NCBI RefSeq assembly: GCF_022828375.1
Contig: NZ_JAJQJX010000001.1
Location: 434,001 to 498,000, forward strand
Source: Candidatus Nanosynbacter sp. TM7-053
Lineage (GTDB): Bacteria > Patescibacteriota > Saccharimonadia > Saccharimonadales > Saccharimonadaceae
Length of the DNA: 64,000 nucleotides
Direction: 5' to 3'
A program made the position numbers and the translations under genes. The notes below the pieces were generated by a model, which had not been told where the DNA came from, did not search any database, and saw nothing but the letters and a program-made list of their open reading frames with translations. Shown here in pieces: positions 36,800-45,787 of this stretch (positions are counted from its first letter, which is position 1; every line of letters starts with the position of its first letter).

Positions 36800-38914
36800 T
36801 TAGTGTTTATTAGTTTCTACACATTTATCGGCGTTATGTAGGCAGAAGTTACTCTTATAGATATATAAGTTATCTTCTTTAACAGGCATCTCGCGATAAG
36901 ACATGTCTTGTATTTCGAACGAAACTCCTGGTATCAAACTGTAGGCTTTAGGCGAGATTCGTACAGATGAGTCGTTTGGTCCTAGCGCTATTGGAAAACT
37001 CCAACTGGTGTTATACGGTGGCAGTGATATTGGATATTCCTGTAGCGACGATCCAGATATTTCCAATAGGTATCTCGGCAGCTTAGAGGTCATAGGTAAG
37101 GTACTTTTTGCCTTGTAACGCACAGATATCTCAAACACTCTAATATTATTGCCAGTGCCGGTGTTAATAACGTAATCTCCGTTTGAAGATTTTTGCACGT
37201 GACGTTCTGGGTATATTGTGGTTTTCTGGTTTGCGTTATCAGATTGGCGTTTCCATAATACGTGAGAATCATTTGTCGCAATTACGGTATAATTATTCAA
37301 AAGTTCTTTGTAAAATTGCCAATGACGCGACCATAGCCATTCTTCATAAACAAAATATGACGGATTTAATGTTATGACGTAATCAGGTTTCTGCTCTATA
37401 AAATCTTTAGTGTATTTATCTCTTCTATCGGGGCCTAATGCATGTATAATATAGTCTTCCCCTCCCGAAGATCCGTTTTTCTGCTTGTGAATAGAGTCAT
37501 AAACGCTGGTGTAAGTAGACCAGATACTAGCACCATTTTTAATGTACGGCGCAAAAGCCTCTAATCGCTTTTTCCACGTAACACTAACGTATTCAGAGTT
37601 GTCAGTAGAATGTCTAGCCTTCCTTGATTCGGTGACAATGTGTTTTACTGGCATCCAGCTAATTTTTTGCAGGAATATCGCCGTGTTGTATCCAATAGCA
37701 ACTACGCAGCCGAGTAGTAGTCCGAACACTATAAACGAAACTTTCTTATTTATAGCATTAACGTTCGTCTTCTTTGTTCGGATTATTTTATCCGCTGCGT
37801 AAATTAAGACCATTACAAGAATAGACCCTGCAGCTCTTTCTAATGGTATAAGTTGTGCGCCAGGCGCCCAATAGCCAGTTATAGAGACGGCGAACACTAT
37901 AATTCCATACAGCAATAATATAGAAAAGGTGGAAAATTCTTTTTTGGATAATATTTTTTTCTTTATGCTTATTATATATGCAGCAATTCCGCCTATCATA
38001 ACAGGTAACATATAAAGTAACATTCTTTTTGTGACTAGCTGGTCAAGGGTATTTAATTGCAGGAAACTATTTGGAGGAGCCCCAAAATACCACCCTTGGT
38101 CTTTAGGAACTTCAATCAATGCGTAACGAAGCGCGTCGTGTGCATGACCGAGCGTCATAATTGATAATATGGCGTAAGTTGCAATTGCCACACCAAACAA
38201 CTCTCCGAAAAACATCATTATCTTTTTCTTTGTGGTTTCTTTTGAGCGAATGTATCGAATGGCTTTAATGATAACGTAAGCAAGAATAAAGGCTAGTCCT
38301 TGTTCAGTGCCGCACGCGACAGAAAGTCCCATAATTGTATATAAAATAGGATAATAGAGGTTAATTTTATTTTTGCCAATAGTCATCTGCCAATTCGGAC
38401 GCCATAACATGAAAGCTACAGCGATAAACGGGAATGTTGTTCTGAGGCCGAGAAGAGAATTGCCTGCCCAAATAGCGTCAATAGCGTCAATAGAGATTAT
38501 TGTGAATATGCTAGTTGCGAAAATGGATTTTTTAACATTTCTAAAATAAGCCCAAAACAGAAAAAAGGACGAAACGAGGAATAATATTGGCGATACTAAC
38601 AATTTTGCAACTTCCACGGCGAATAAATTGTGTCCCATAATATAAAATAATGGAAAATGAAGAAGTGGAACTCCGACTCCGTGAAAGAATGGGAAATCTC
38701 GTGCCAGAACTTCACCGTCCAGTAGGCGACGGAGTGGGTTGTATAATTGGAAAGTTCCATTGGCTGCATACGAATCCATAGCTAAGCCGTTTCCCAGTGC
38801 TGCAAGCGTAGCAAAAATTACAAAAACTAGTATATAAACGACACTTACAAATACTGCAGTAAAAAGTAGCGCTCGTTTAAGATTTATATTACTTAGAGTC
38901 TTACGTATATTCAT
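36800..38914 (-). CDS. Large multi-spanning membrane protein of the glycan locus
   Basis: A 704-residue protein with about ten to twelve membrane helices in the first 420 residues. An exported domain of about 280 residues follows, containing GGEDYIIHALGPDRRDKY and KPDYVITLNP. The layout resembles GT-C glycosyltransferases (GT39/GT83-like) with a soluble C-terminal domain, but no diagnostic motif is certain. It lies convergent to the GT2 operon. A possible -10 box TAGAAT (38932-38927, minus strand) ends twelve bases before the ATG. Confidence 0.65.
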   Translation of the reverse strand: MNIRKTLSNINLKRALLFTAVFVSVVYILVFVIFATLAALGNGLAMDSYAANGTFQLYNPLRRLLDGEVLARDFPFFHGVGVPLLHFPLFYIMGHNLFAVEVAKLLVSPILFLVSSFFLFWAYFRNVKKSIFATSIFTIISIDAIDAIWAGNSLLGLRTTFPFIAVAFMLWRPNWQMTIGKNKINLYYPILYTIMGLSVACGTEQGLAFILAYVIIKAIRYIRSKETTKKKIMMFFGELFGVAIATYAILSIMTLGHAHDALRYALIEVPKDQGWYFGAPPNSFLQLNTLDQLVTKRMLLYMLPVMIGGIAAYIISIKKKILSKKEFSTFSILLLYGIIVFAVSITGYWAPGAQLIPLERAAGSILVMVLIYAADKIIRTKKTNVNAINKKVSFIVFGLLLGCVVAIGYNTAIFLQKISWMPVKHIVTESRKARHSTDNSEYVSVTWKKRLEAFAPYIKNGASIWSTYTSVYDSIHKQKNGSSGGEDYIIHALGPDRRDKYTKDFIEQKPDYVITLNPSYFVYEEWLWSRHWQFYKELLNNYTVIATNDSHVLWKRQSDNANQKTTIYPERHVQKSSNGDYVINTGTGNNIRVFEISVRYKAKSTLPMTSKLPRYLLEISGSSLQEYPISLPPYNTSWSFPIALGPNDSSVRISPKAYSLIPGVSFEIQDMSYREMPVKEDNLYIYKSNFCLHNADKCVETNKH

Positions 38915-39019
38915 ATTACTTAAACTATTCTAAATTGATATCAGGGATATGTCTATACTAACTAGTGTTATGTCTTTTATATAAAATCTACTATAATAAA
39001 TATAGGAGGAATTATATTA

Positions 39020-39781
39020 ATGAAAACTGCACTGATTGGATACACTGGATTTGTTGGCGGAAATATTAAGAACCAACACGAGTTTGACGATTATTATAAT
39101 AGTAAGAACATATCTGATATTGAAGGTAAAGAGTATGATCTCGTGGTTAGCGCCGCGAATCGTGCTGAGATGTGGCGAATTAATCAAGAGCCAGAAGTTG
39201 ATCGTGCAGAAATTGAAGATTTTATATCGCACATCGAAAAGGCGAAAATTAAGAAACTTGTACTAATTTCAACAGTTGGAGTTTATAAAAATCCAAATGG
39301 CGCCAATGAAGATACGCCTATTGAAACAGAAGGTCTATTGCCGTACGGAGTTAACAGGTATTATCTTGAGCAATTTTGTCGCGAGAATTTTGACACGACT
39401 ATTGTCCGCTTGCCGGGTTTATTTGGTGACGGTTTGAAGAAGAATGTTATTTATGATCTGATGAATAACAATATGGTTGAAAAAATACACGCTGATGGTA
39501 TGTACCAATATTATAATCTTGATAACATCTGGCGAGATATTAACATTGCTTTGGAGAATAATTTACCATTAGTCAATCTTGCTACGCCACCAGTCAGTAC
39601 GCGAGAAGTTGCGAAGGTTGCTTTTGGTATAGATTTTACCAATAAGCCAGAGGGAATAAATCCTGCATATTGGGATATGCATAGTAAATACGCGTCTGTT
39701 TATGGAGGTGAGGGAGAATATCTCTATACAAAAGAACAAGAGTTAGATGACATTAAAAAGTTTGTTGCAAGAAGTAGGTAA
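39020..39781 (+). CDS. NAD-dependent epimerase/dehydratase (SDR family)
   Basis: A 253-residue short-chain dehydrogenase-like protein. The nucleotide-binding loop is GYTGFVGG (about 7-14). VLISTVGVY supplies the conserved Ser/Thr, and YGVNRYYLE holds the catalytic Tyr with the Lys of the YxxxK pair replaced by Tyr (YGVNRYYL), so activity is uncertain. It is shorter than nucleotide-sugar epimerases (about 310 residues). AGGAGG (39004-39009) lies ten bases before the ATG, with TATAAT upstream. It heads a group that makes sugar precursors. Confidence 0.75.
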   Translation: MKTALIGYTGFVGGNIKNQHEFDDYYNSKNISDIEGKEYDLVVSAANRAEMWRINQEPEVDRAEIEDFISHIEKAKIKKLVLISTVGVYKNPNGANEDTPIETEGLLPYGVNRYYLEQFCRENFDTTIVRLPGLFGDGLKKNVIYDLMNNNMVEKIHADGMYQYYNLDNIWRDINIALENNLPLVNLATPPVSTREVAKVAFGIDFTNKPEGINPAYWDMHSKYASVYGGEGEYLYTKEQELDDIKKFVARSR

Positions 39782-39799
39782 TTATGCTATAATATAAAT

Positions 39800-40666
39800 A
39801 TGAAGTCTGTAGATTCAATGAAATTAGCAATATCAAACATCGCTTTTGGTGAAGACCAACAAGCAGCGTTAAATTGTGTATATCAGAATGGACTTGATGG
39901 AATAGTAGTTGCGCCTCCAACTATCTGGCCACACCTACCGGAAATTACCGATCTTTCTGGGCAGGATCGTAAGGACTGTATTGAAAAGATGGGGCAAGAT
40001 GCTGAAGATTATTCTAAACGACTTGGCGATCTTGGGTTGAAAGTTTTTGGATTTCAGTCTTTGACTTATAGAGCTAAGGGAATGTCACTTTTTGGAAGTG
40101 AGAATGAGCGTAATCGTTTAGCAGAGCATCTAGAAAGTCAAGCTATACTTGCTGGTAAGATTGGTGCGGATTCAATGTCGTTTGGTTCACCTGGATTACG
40201 CAACCCGAGTGAGTTGAGTGGTGAGCAGGCTATGGATTTGGCGTCTGAATTACTTGGTAGGGTTGCTACCGTGGCTTATGATAATGGTACTCAAATAGCG
40301 TTCGAGCCATTATCGGGTTATGGTAATAAATTTGTCGAAAACTTAAATGATGCTATGGAATTAGCTAATCGTGTTGATAATCCGGGTTTTGGAATTCATC
40401 CCGATACAGCAGCGATGTATGGTGCTAAGGATGGTCCTGAAGGTCTAAGTTTGACTGTTAGCGGGTATGATGTGCGCGGTATCGATATTAGTGCTCCAGG
40501 GTTAGCGCGACTTTCGCTTGCGCCAGAAATTCCCCAAGGGGATTACATAACGGCCATTAAGAAGGCTAAATATGATGGTTGGGTATCGATTGAGATGGGC
40601 GGCCCTCTAGACTCGCATGTTATTGGTCAGGAGATTGAATATATTAAAGAACAGTGTGGTCTTTAG
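39800..40666 (+). CDS. Sugar phosphate isomerase/epimerase-like TIM barrel, copy 1
   Basis: A 288-residue xylose-isomerase-like (AP endonuclease 2 superfamily) protein. LAISNIAFG at the start, IAFEPLSG (metal-binding Glu), GFGIHPDTAAM (His/Asp) and WVSIEMGG (final Glu) give the four metal positions. TATAAT (39788-39793) ends six bases before the ATG. An in-frame ATG at 39818 is the start equivalent of its paralogue. It is the first of a tandem pair with 40691. The sugar is unknown. Confidence 0.8.
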   Translation: MKSVDSMKLAISNIAFGEDQQAALNCVYQNGLDGIVVAPPTIWPHLPEITDLSGQDRKDCIEKMGQDAEDYSKRLGDLGLKVFGFQSLTYRAKGMSLFGSENERNRLAEHLESQAILAGKIGADSMSFGSPGLRNPSELSGEQAMDLASELLGRVATVAYDNGTQIAFEPLSGYGNKFVENLNDAMELANRVDNPGFGIHPDTAAMYGAKDGPEGLSLTVSGYDVRGIDISAPGLARLSLAPEIPQGDYITAIKKAKYDGWVSIEMGGPLDSHVIGQEIEYIKEQCGL

Positions 40667-40690
40667 GATTAGTAGTGATATAATCATCAT

Positions 40691-41521
40691 ATGAATATGA
40701 AATTAGCTATATCAAATATTGCCTGGACTAACGAAGAAGAGGTGGATGTTGCAGCTAAACTGCAAGAGCTTGGCGTGCGTTATATTGAGATTGCGCCAAC
40801 TAAGATTTGGAGTGATCCAACTAAGGCTACTATTGAACAGATCAATGAGTATATCGAATGGTGGAAGAAATACGATATTGAGATTGTAGCTTTTCAGTCG
40901 ATGTTATTTGCGCGACCTGATCTTAAAATGTTTGAATCAAGCGAGCTTCGTGATGAAACACGTCAATACCTCGCTGATTTTTTGCGATTAGCTGGCGATA
41001 TGGGCGCTAGTCGATTAGTTTTTGGATCGCCAAAGAATAGACAGCGAGGCGGAATGTCGACAGAAGAGGCAGATAATATTGCCAATCGCTTTTTCTCTGA
41101 GCTTGGTGATGCCGCTAAGCAGTATAATACGATGCTTTGTATCGAGCCGAACGCTCCTCAATATAACTGTGATTATATAACAACGGCGGATGAGGGCGCA
41201 CGACTTGTTCGCACAATCAACTCGGAAGGAATTGGCCTGCATCTTGATACTGCATGTATGGCTCTAGCGGGCGATGATATTAGCAAATCAATACAAGATA
41301 ATGGCGATATATTGAAGCATTTCCATATTAGCGCTCCTATGCTGGATCGAGTTTACGATCGTGATGATGTTGATTATCGTGCCGCAGCTGATGCGTTAAA
41401 ACGTATTGATTATAGCGGTGTTGTTTCAATCGAGATGCGTCCAGGCGAGCAGGGCGAGAACGTGAAGCGCGTGGAAGACGCTGTTTCGTTTGTGCGGAAT
41501 ATTTTTGATAAACTTGACTAA
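40691..41521 (+). CDS. Sugar phosphate isomerase/epimerase-like TIM barrel, copy 2
   Basis: A 276-residue paralogue of the upstream gene, with the same order of motifs: LAISNIAWT, LCIEPNAP, GIGLHLDTACM and VVSIEMRP. Sequence divergence is large, so this is an old duplication, and the two may act on different steps. TATAAT (40679-40684) lies six bases before ATG 40691. ATG 40697 is a close alternative. Each copy keeps its own leaderless-type promoter although the genes are only 24 bases apart. Confidence 0.8.
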   Translation: MNMKLAISNIAWTNEEEVDVAAKLQELGVRYIEIAPTKIWSDPTKATIEQINEYIEWWKKYDIEIVAFQSMLFARPDLKMFESSELRDETRQYLADFLRLAGDMGASRLVFGSPKNRQRGGMSTEEADNIANRFFSELGDAAKQYNTMLCIEPNAPQYNCDYITTADEGARLVRTINSEGIGLHLDTACMALAGDDISKSIQDNGDILKHFHISAPMLDRVYDRDDVDYRAAADALKRIDYSGVVSIEMRPGEQGENVKRVEDAVSFVRNIFDKLD

Positions 41522-41549
41522 TTAAGGTCAATGTGATACAATACTAGGT

Positions 41550-42425
41550 GTGAAAAGTTCTATTATAGAAGGAGCGCCGATTGTCGGTGTGACTGGAACA
41601 TATTATCCTGATCTTAATGATATTCGTTTCGAGATTGCGCTTGATACCGCAAATCAATGGAAAGGATTGGAATTGCCACTTGTTGTAGTTGATGGGTCTC
41701 CTGATAATAAAGTTGCAGGTGCTTTACGTGCCCGTGGAGCTACTGTTCTGGCCGCTCGTCAACCAGGAATTGCTAGTCAGCGTCAAGAGGGCGCACAATA
41801 CGTACTAGATCAAGGTGGGGATAAAATTATCACCCATGAACCAGAAAAGCCATCAACACCAGCGATAGCTCGTGAGGTTGCTGATATGCTTGATGATCAT
41901 TCAATTGTTGTTGTTGGAAGGACGGAGCGTTCGAAAGAATCAATGCCGCCATTCCAACGGCGCACAGAAGAATTGGCTGGCTGGGTGCTTGAGCGTACAC
42001 TAGGGTTGCCAGCGGATGCGCTTGCCGGTCCACGAGGTTATAATCGTCAAGGAATGCAACATCTGCTAAGATACCCATCAGATAGACCGGGGATGAATAA
42101 CTGGATTTATATGTACGATAATCCCCTAGCTGCAAGAGCTAATGGAGAACGTGTAGGTGATATCCAAGCCGACCTTATGTATCCAGAAGCTCAGGTTGAG
42201 CAGGAAACAGGTAATCCTGCTTTCGATAGGAAGCGATATGAACAATTTGCACTTCAGCTTAATTATCTATTAAAAAGACCTGAAGCTGAGCAGCAAGCAG
42301 CTGATTTGCGTAAAATGGTACTAGGATCACTTGCGTTGATGTCAGTAAAACCGACAGACGCGGAGATAAAAGACTTTTTTGGTGTGCTAGAAGATAAATC
42401 AAGACAATTTGGCTATAAAAATTAG
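41550..42425 (+). CDS. Unassigned protein, possibly GT-A-like
   Basis: A 291-residue cytosolic protein that I cannot place firmly. The opening (IVGVTGTYYPDL), then LPLVVVDGSPDN and GIASQRQEGAQYV, recalls the start of a GT-A nucleotide-sugar fold. In place of a DxD motif there is ITHEPEKP (about 92-99). The second half has no known motif. The start is GTG 41550; TACAAT (41537-41542) ends seven bases upstream. Between sugar isomerases and manC, a role in glycan precursor or transfer chemistry is likely, but this is contextual. Confidence 0.6.
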   Translation: MKSSIIEGAPIVGVTGTYYPDLNDIRFEIALDTANQWKGLELPLVVVDGSPDNKVAGALRARGATVLAARQPGIASQRQEGAQYVLDQGGDKIITHEPEKPSTPAIAREVADMLDDHSIVVVGRTERSKESMPPFQRRTEELAGWVLERTLGLPADALAGPRGYNRQGMQHLLRYPSDRPGMNNWIYMYDNPLAARANGERVGDIQADLMYPEAQVEQETGNPAFDRKRYEQFALQLNYLLKRPEAEQQAADLRKMVLGSLALMSVKPTDAEIKDFFGVLEDKSRQFGYKN

Positions 42426-42512
42426 AGTCGTCAATATATTTAATCAAATAAGTTTTTATCCTTGCTCGGAAACAGATAGCATTTATGTGCTTAAACCGCT
42501 ATAATATGTAGT

Positions 42513-43556
42513 ATGATAACTGTAATAATTGCTGGTGGCTCAGGTACGCGTCTATGGCCTCTTTCAACTTCTACTCAACCGAAACAACTTTTAGCATTGA
42601 CCAGTGAACGTACTATGGTTCAGCAAGCTTATGATCGAGCGAGGAAGCTTGGTGATACGGTTTATGTAGTAACTGAAGCCAGTCACGCTGAAGCGCTTAG
42701 AGCGCAACTGCCAGAATTGCCAGACGAAGCGTTTTTGATTGAGCCAGGACGACGAGGGACTGCGCATTGTATTATATTTGCCTTAGATTATATCAATCGT
42801 AATCACGATCACACTGAGCCTATTGCTTTTATTCATTCCGATCACAACGTCCGCGATATTCAAGGTTTTGCCCATTCGTTCGATACGGCGGCGCGCGTTT
42901 CTAGTGACCGCGGCTGCATTACGCTTATCGGTATTGAGCCTACCTTCCCGTCGACTGGATTTGGCTATATTCAACGCGATGGTGTGATTGATGCTCGAGC
43001 GGGTGTTTATAACGTTGAGTCGTTCAAAGAAAAGCCTAATTATGATACGGCGAAGCAGTATGTTGAGTCGGGGAACTATTTGTGGAACTGTGGCTATTTT
43101 GTTGGCTCAGTTGACGTTTTTATGAATGAGATGAAACGAAGCGCTCCTGATTTGTGGTCAAATTATCAAACCTTAGCTTCTGTTGCTGAGTTTGGTGGCG
43201 AAGAATACAATAGGACGTACTTAGAGCTTGATAATCAAGTTATTGACATTGCTCTTATCGAGAAAGCAGCCGAATTGGCGGTAGTGTCGGCTGACTTTGA
43301 CTGGATGGATATTGGCAATTTCAAGGATTTACATAATGCGGTAGCTAAGGATGAAAACGACAATTATGTTCGCGGCGAGAATATTCATACTATTGACATC
43401 GACAACACTTACATTCGTAATGAACAGCCAGATAAACCAGTAGCGGTAATCGGTCTTGATAACGTGGTAGTCGTCAATACGTCCGATGGCGTACTAGTAG
43501 CGCGCAGGGATGTTGCGGCTAAATGTGGCGATATAGCTAAGAAGCTTCAGGCTTAG
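42513..43556 (+). CDS. manC: Mannose-1-phosphate guanylyltransferase
   Basis: A 347-residue nucleotidyltransferase that makes GDP-mannose from mannose 1-phosphate and GTP. The N-terminal pyrophosphorylase signature GGSGTRLWPLS (about 8-18) is followed by the PKQLL loop, IHSDHNV (metal Asp) and the sugar site FKEKP. It is the short form without a fused isomerase domain. TATAAT (42500-42505) lies seven bases before ATG. GDP-mannose would feed the GT4 mannosyltransferase-like enzymes nearby. Confidence 0.9.
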   Translation: MITVIIAGGSGTRLWPLSTSTQPKQLLALTSERTMVQQAYDRARKLGDTVYVVTEASHAEALRAQLPELPDEAFLIEPGRRGTAHCIIFALDYINRNHDHTEPIAFIHSDHNVRDIQGFAHSFDTAARVSSDRGCITLIGIEPTFPSTGFGYIQRDGVIDARAGVYNVESFKEKPNYDTAKQYVESGNYLWNCGYFVGSVDVFMNEMKRSAPDLWSNYQTLASVAEFGGEEYNRTYLELDNQVIDIALIEKAAELAVVSADFDWMDIGNFKDLHNAVAKDENDNYVRGENIHTIDIDNTYIRNEQPDKPVAVIGLDNVVVVNTSDGVLVARRDVAAKCGDIAKKLQA

Positions 43557-43563
43557 CTCAGTC

Positions 43564-44661
43564 TCAACTTTTCCGACCATATTTTTCATACACAGCCAAA
43601 GTTTGCTCGGCCATGCGTTGCCATGAAAATGTCTTAACGTGTTTCTTGCCTTTTTTAATTAGTTCATTGCGCAATTTGTCGTCGGATAAGATGTCGTCAA
43701 TTGATTTTGCTATATCCTCGACGCTGAAAGGATCAAAATAGTGAGCGGCATCGCCGTGGGTTTCTGGCAAGCAAGTAGCTGTGCTCGAAGCGACTGGCGC
43801 GCCGTGTAGCATTGCCTCTAATCCTGGTAAACCAAATCCTTCACTGAGCGAAGGGAAGCAATAAACTGCCGTATTTTCGTACATCCAGCGCAATTGTTCG
43901 TCTGATATAAATCCAGTAAACACGACGTTTTTAATTCCACGCTCATTTACATATGTCTCGTGGCGAGCGTAATTGCTATCTTTTTTACCCGCCAAAGCCA
44001 GCGTTAAATCTGGATATTTTTTCTGTAACAAAGCAAATGCGTCAATTAGCCGTCGAAGGTTTTTATGTGGCGTCGGTCTACCGATATACATAATGAATTT
44101 TTTACCAATCAGCTCATCAACAGGCTCGTTGCCTTTTGGTAACTCATCCGCAGACTCCAAAGTTACAGTAATTTTCTCTGGGCTTACACCGGTGAATTTA
44201 ATCAAATCATTTTTTACGAAGTTAGAAATTGTGATGATATGCGAAGATTTTTTCGCAACTTTTTTATTGACCCATTTATAAATTTGCTGCTTAATCCAGA
44301 AAACGACAGGATTTTTATCAGGATTTTTGAAACGAACAGTGGTTAAATCTTGCATTGTAGTGACAACTGGACTGGAATTATACCAAACAGGCTGCTGAAC
44401 CATCGCAAAATGAACTAAGTCTGGATGAAGACTTTCAAGTTGTTTTTTAAAGCCGATTTGCTCAGCAAAAGAGTATTCTTTATATGGGCAAATAACTTTC
44501 TGAAATCTTGGATTGCTTGGCTGCCAACTGTCAAAATCTTTTGGCTTGAGCAGAATAACATAATCGTTTTTATTATCAATTTTCTGCAAATAATGAATCA
44601 GCCGTTCGATGTACCGACCAGTGCTAGTCCTTAATGTTCGGGCGTCAATTACGATTTTCAC
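43564..44661 (-). CDS. GT4 family glycosyltransferase
   Basis: A 365-residue GT-B enzyme close to mannosyltransferases of the WbaZ/MtfA type. It starts KIVIDARTLRTSTGRYI. FIMYIGRPTPHKNLRRL and FPSLSEGFGLPGLEAMLHGAPVASS mark the GT4 donor site. I chose GTG 44661 with AAGGAA about seven bases upstream; the frame extends to an ATG at 44688 inside the next gene. It overlaps that gene by 17 bases. The stop is TGA, which is rare in this window. Confidence 0.88.
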   Translation of the reverse strand: MKIVIDARTLRTSTGRYIERLIHYLQKIDNKNDYVILLKPKDFDSWQPSNPRFQKVICPYKEYSFAEQIGFKKQLESLHPDLVHFAMVQQPVWYNSSPVVTTMQDLTTVRFKNPDKNPVVFWIKQQIYKWVNKKVAKKSSHIITISNFVKNDLIKFTGVSPEKITVTLESADELPKGNEPVDELIGKKFIMYIGRPTPHKNLRRLIDAFALLQKKYPDLTLALAGKKDSNYARHETYVNERGIKNVVFTGFISDEQLRWMYENTAVYCFPSLSEGFGLPGLEAMLHGAPVASSTATCLPETHGDAAHYFDPFSVEDIAKSIDDILSDDKLRNELIKKGKKHVKTFSWQRMAEQTLAVYEKYGRKS

Positions 44662-45787
44662 GATAATGTTCCTTCCATGATTTATCAACTATATTTTTTA
44701 TCGCTTTATGGAAAATTGCAGCTGAAAATTCGTTTGCCGTGACTGAGATTTTTGTTGGTGAAACTTTTTTTCCGGGAAGTTTCTCTAAGGTTTCTATCAA
44801 TGAAGAATCTGTTTGCTCAGAAAAGAACCAGCCGTTTTTTTCAGGTTTTATATAATCAAGTGCACCGCCGGCTTCATACGCGACTACTGGAATGCCAGAT
44901 GCCAACGCTTCAACTGGCGCAATTCCAAAATCTTCGTGTGAACAAAAAATAAACAAATCTGCTTTTTTAATATATTTTTCTCGTGTGGCATTATCAACGA
45001 AGCCTAAGAAGTTAGCGTGTTTATCGGCGATATTTTTTAGATTATCAACATCAGGCCCTTTTCCGATAATATCTAATTGCCAGCCAAGTTTCTGACAAGC
45101 TTTAATAGCAATATCAAGCCGTTTCATCGGTACAATTCGCCCCCAAATTAGACAGCGAGGTTTTTTTGGGATGGATATTTGCTTGCGATTTTTAGCAAGC
45201 GGCGAAAAGCTCGACGCGTCAATTGGTGGAAAAATAACCGTACTTTTTCGCTGGTAAAACTCTTCAATATCAGCCTGAATTCCTGTAGAGTTGGCGATAA
45301 AAACATCAACTTGCTGAGCGGCATTGAAATCTCGTTTTTTCAGTGGTCGAACTAGGGTTTTTAAGCCTAGGCGTGCCAGCCATTGCGGACGGAAACTTGG
45401 TCGTTTGATGTATTCGTCATAATGTCGCCAATAAAAATGCGTTGGCGTGTGGCAATAACAAATATGAAGTTGATCTGGTCTGGATTTGCGAACAAATTTT
45501 GCCTCGCCATTTCCCGAACTGGAGATGATAATGTCAAATTCGCTAAGATCAAGCTTAGCGAACCACCACTGTCTAAGAAGTGGCAACAATCGTCGGATTT
45601 TTGAAAACGGCCATCTTTGTAAATAGCCAGTAACGACTTTATTATCTAACCTTTCTCGCCATTCATCACTACAAAAAGAAGTGTAAATTGGCGCATCTGG
45701 GTACAATTTGTGAATTTCCAAAACGACCTTTTCGGCTCCACCGCCGTAAATCCAATCGTGAACTATGGCAATTTTTGGCTTACTCAT
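44645..45787 (-). CDS. GT4 family glycosyltransferase
   Basis: A 380-residue GT-B enzyme with IAIVHDWIYGGGAEKVVLE, the Gly-rich N-terminal loop of capsule mannosyltransferases. Later come CLIWGRIVPMKRLDIAI and FCSHEDFGIAPVEALASGIPVVAYEAGGALDYI. It starts at the last base of the sugar transferase stop (TAATG), so it is coupled to it. A small N-terminal HxxP-like acceptor region (CYCHTPTHF) fits WbaZ-like enzymes. Confidence 0.9.
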   Translation of the reverse strand: MSKPKIAIVHDWIYGGGAEKVVLEIHKLYPDAPIYTSFCSDEWRERLDNKVVTGYLQRWPFSKIRRLLPLLRQWWFAKLDLSEFDIIISSSGNGEAKFVRKSRPDQLHICYCHTPTHFYWRHYDEYIKRPSFRPQWLARLGLKTLVRPLKKRDFNAAQQVDVFIANSTGIQADIEEFYQRKSTVIFPPIDASSFSPLAKNRKQISIPKKPRCLIWGRIVPMKRLDIAIKACQKLGWQLDIIGKGPDVDNLKNIADKHANFLGFVDNATREKYIKKADLFIFCSHEDFGIAPVEALASGIPVVAYEAGGALDYIKPEKNGWFFSEQTDSSLIETLEKLPGKKVSPTKISVTANEFSAAIFHKAIKNIVDKSWKEHYRENRN

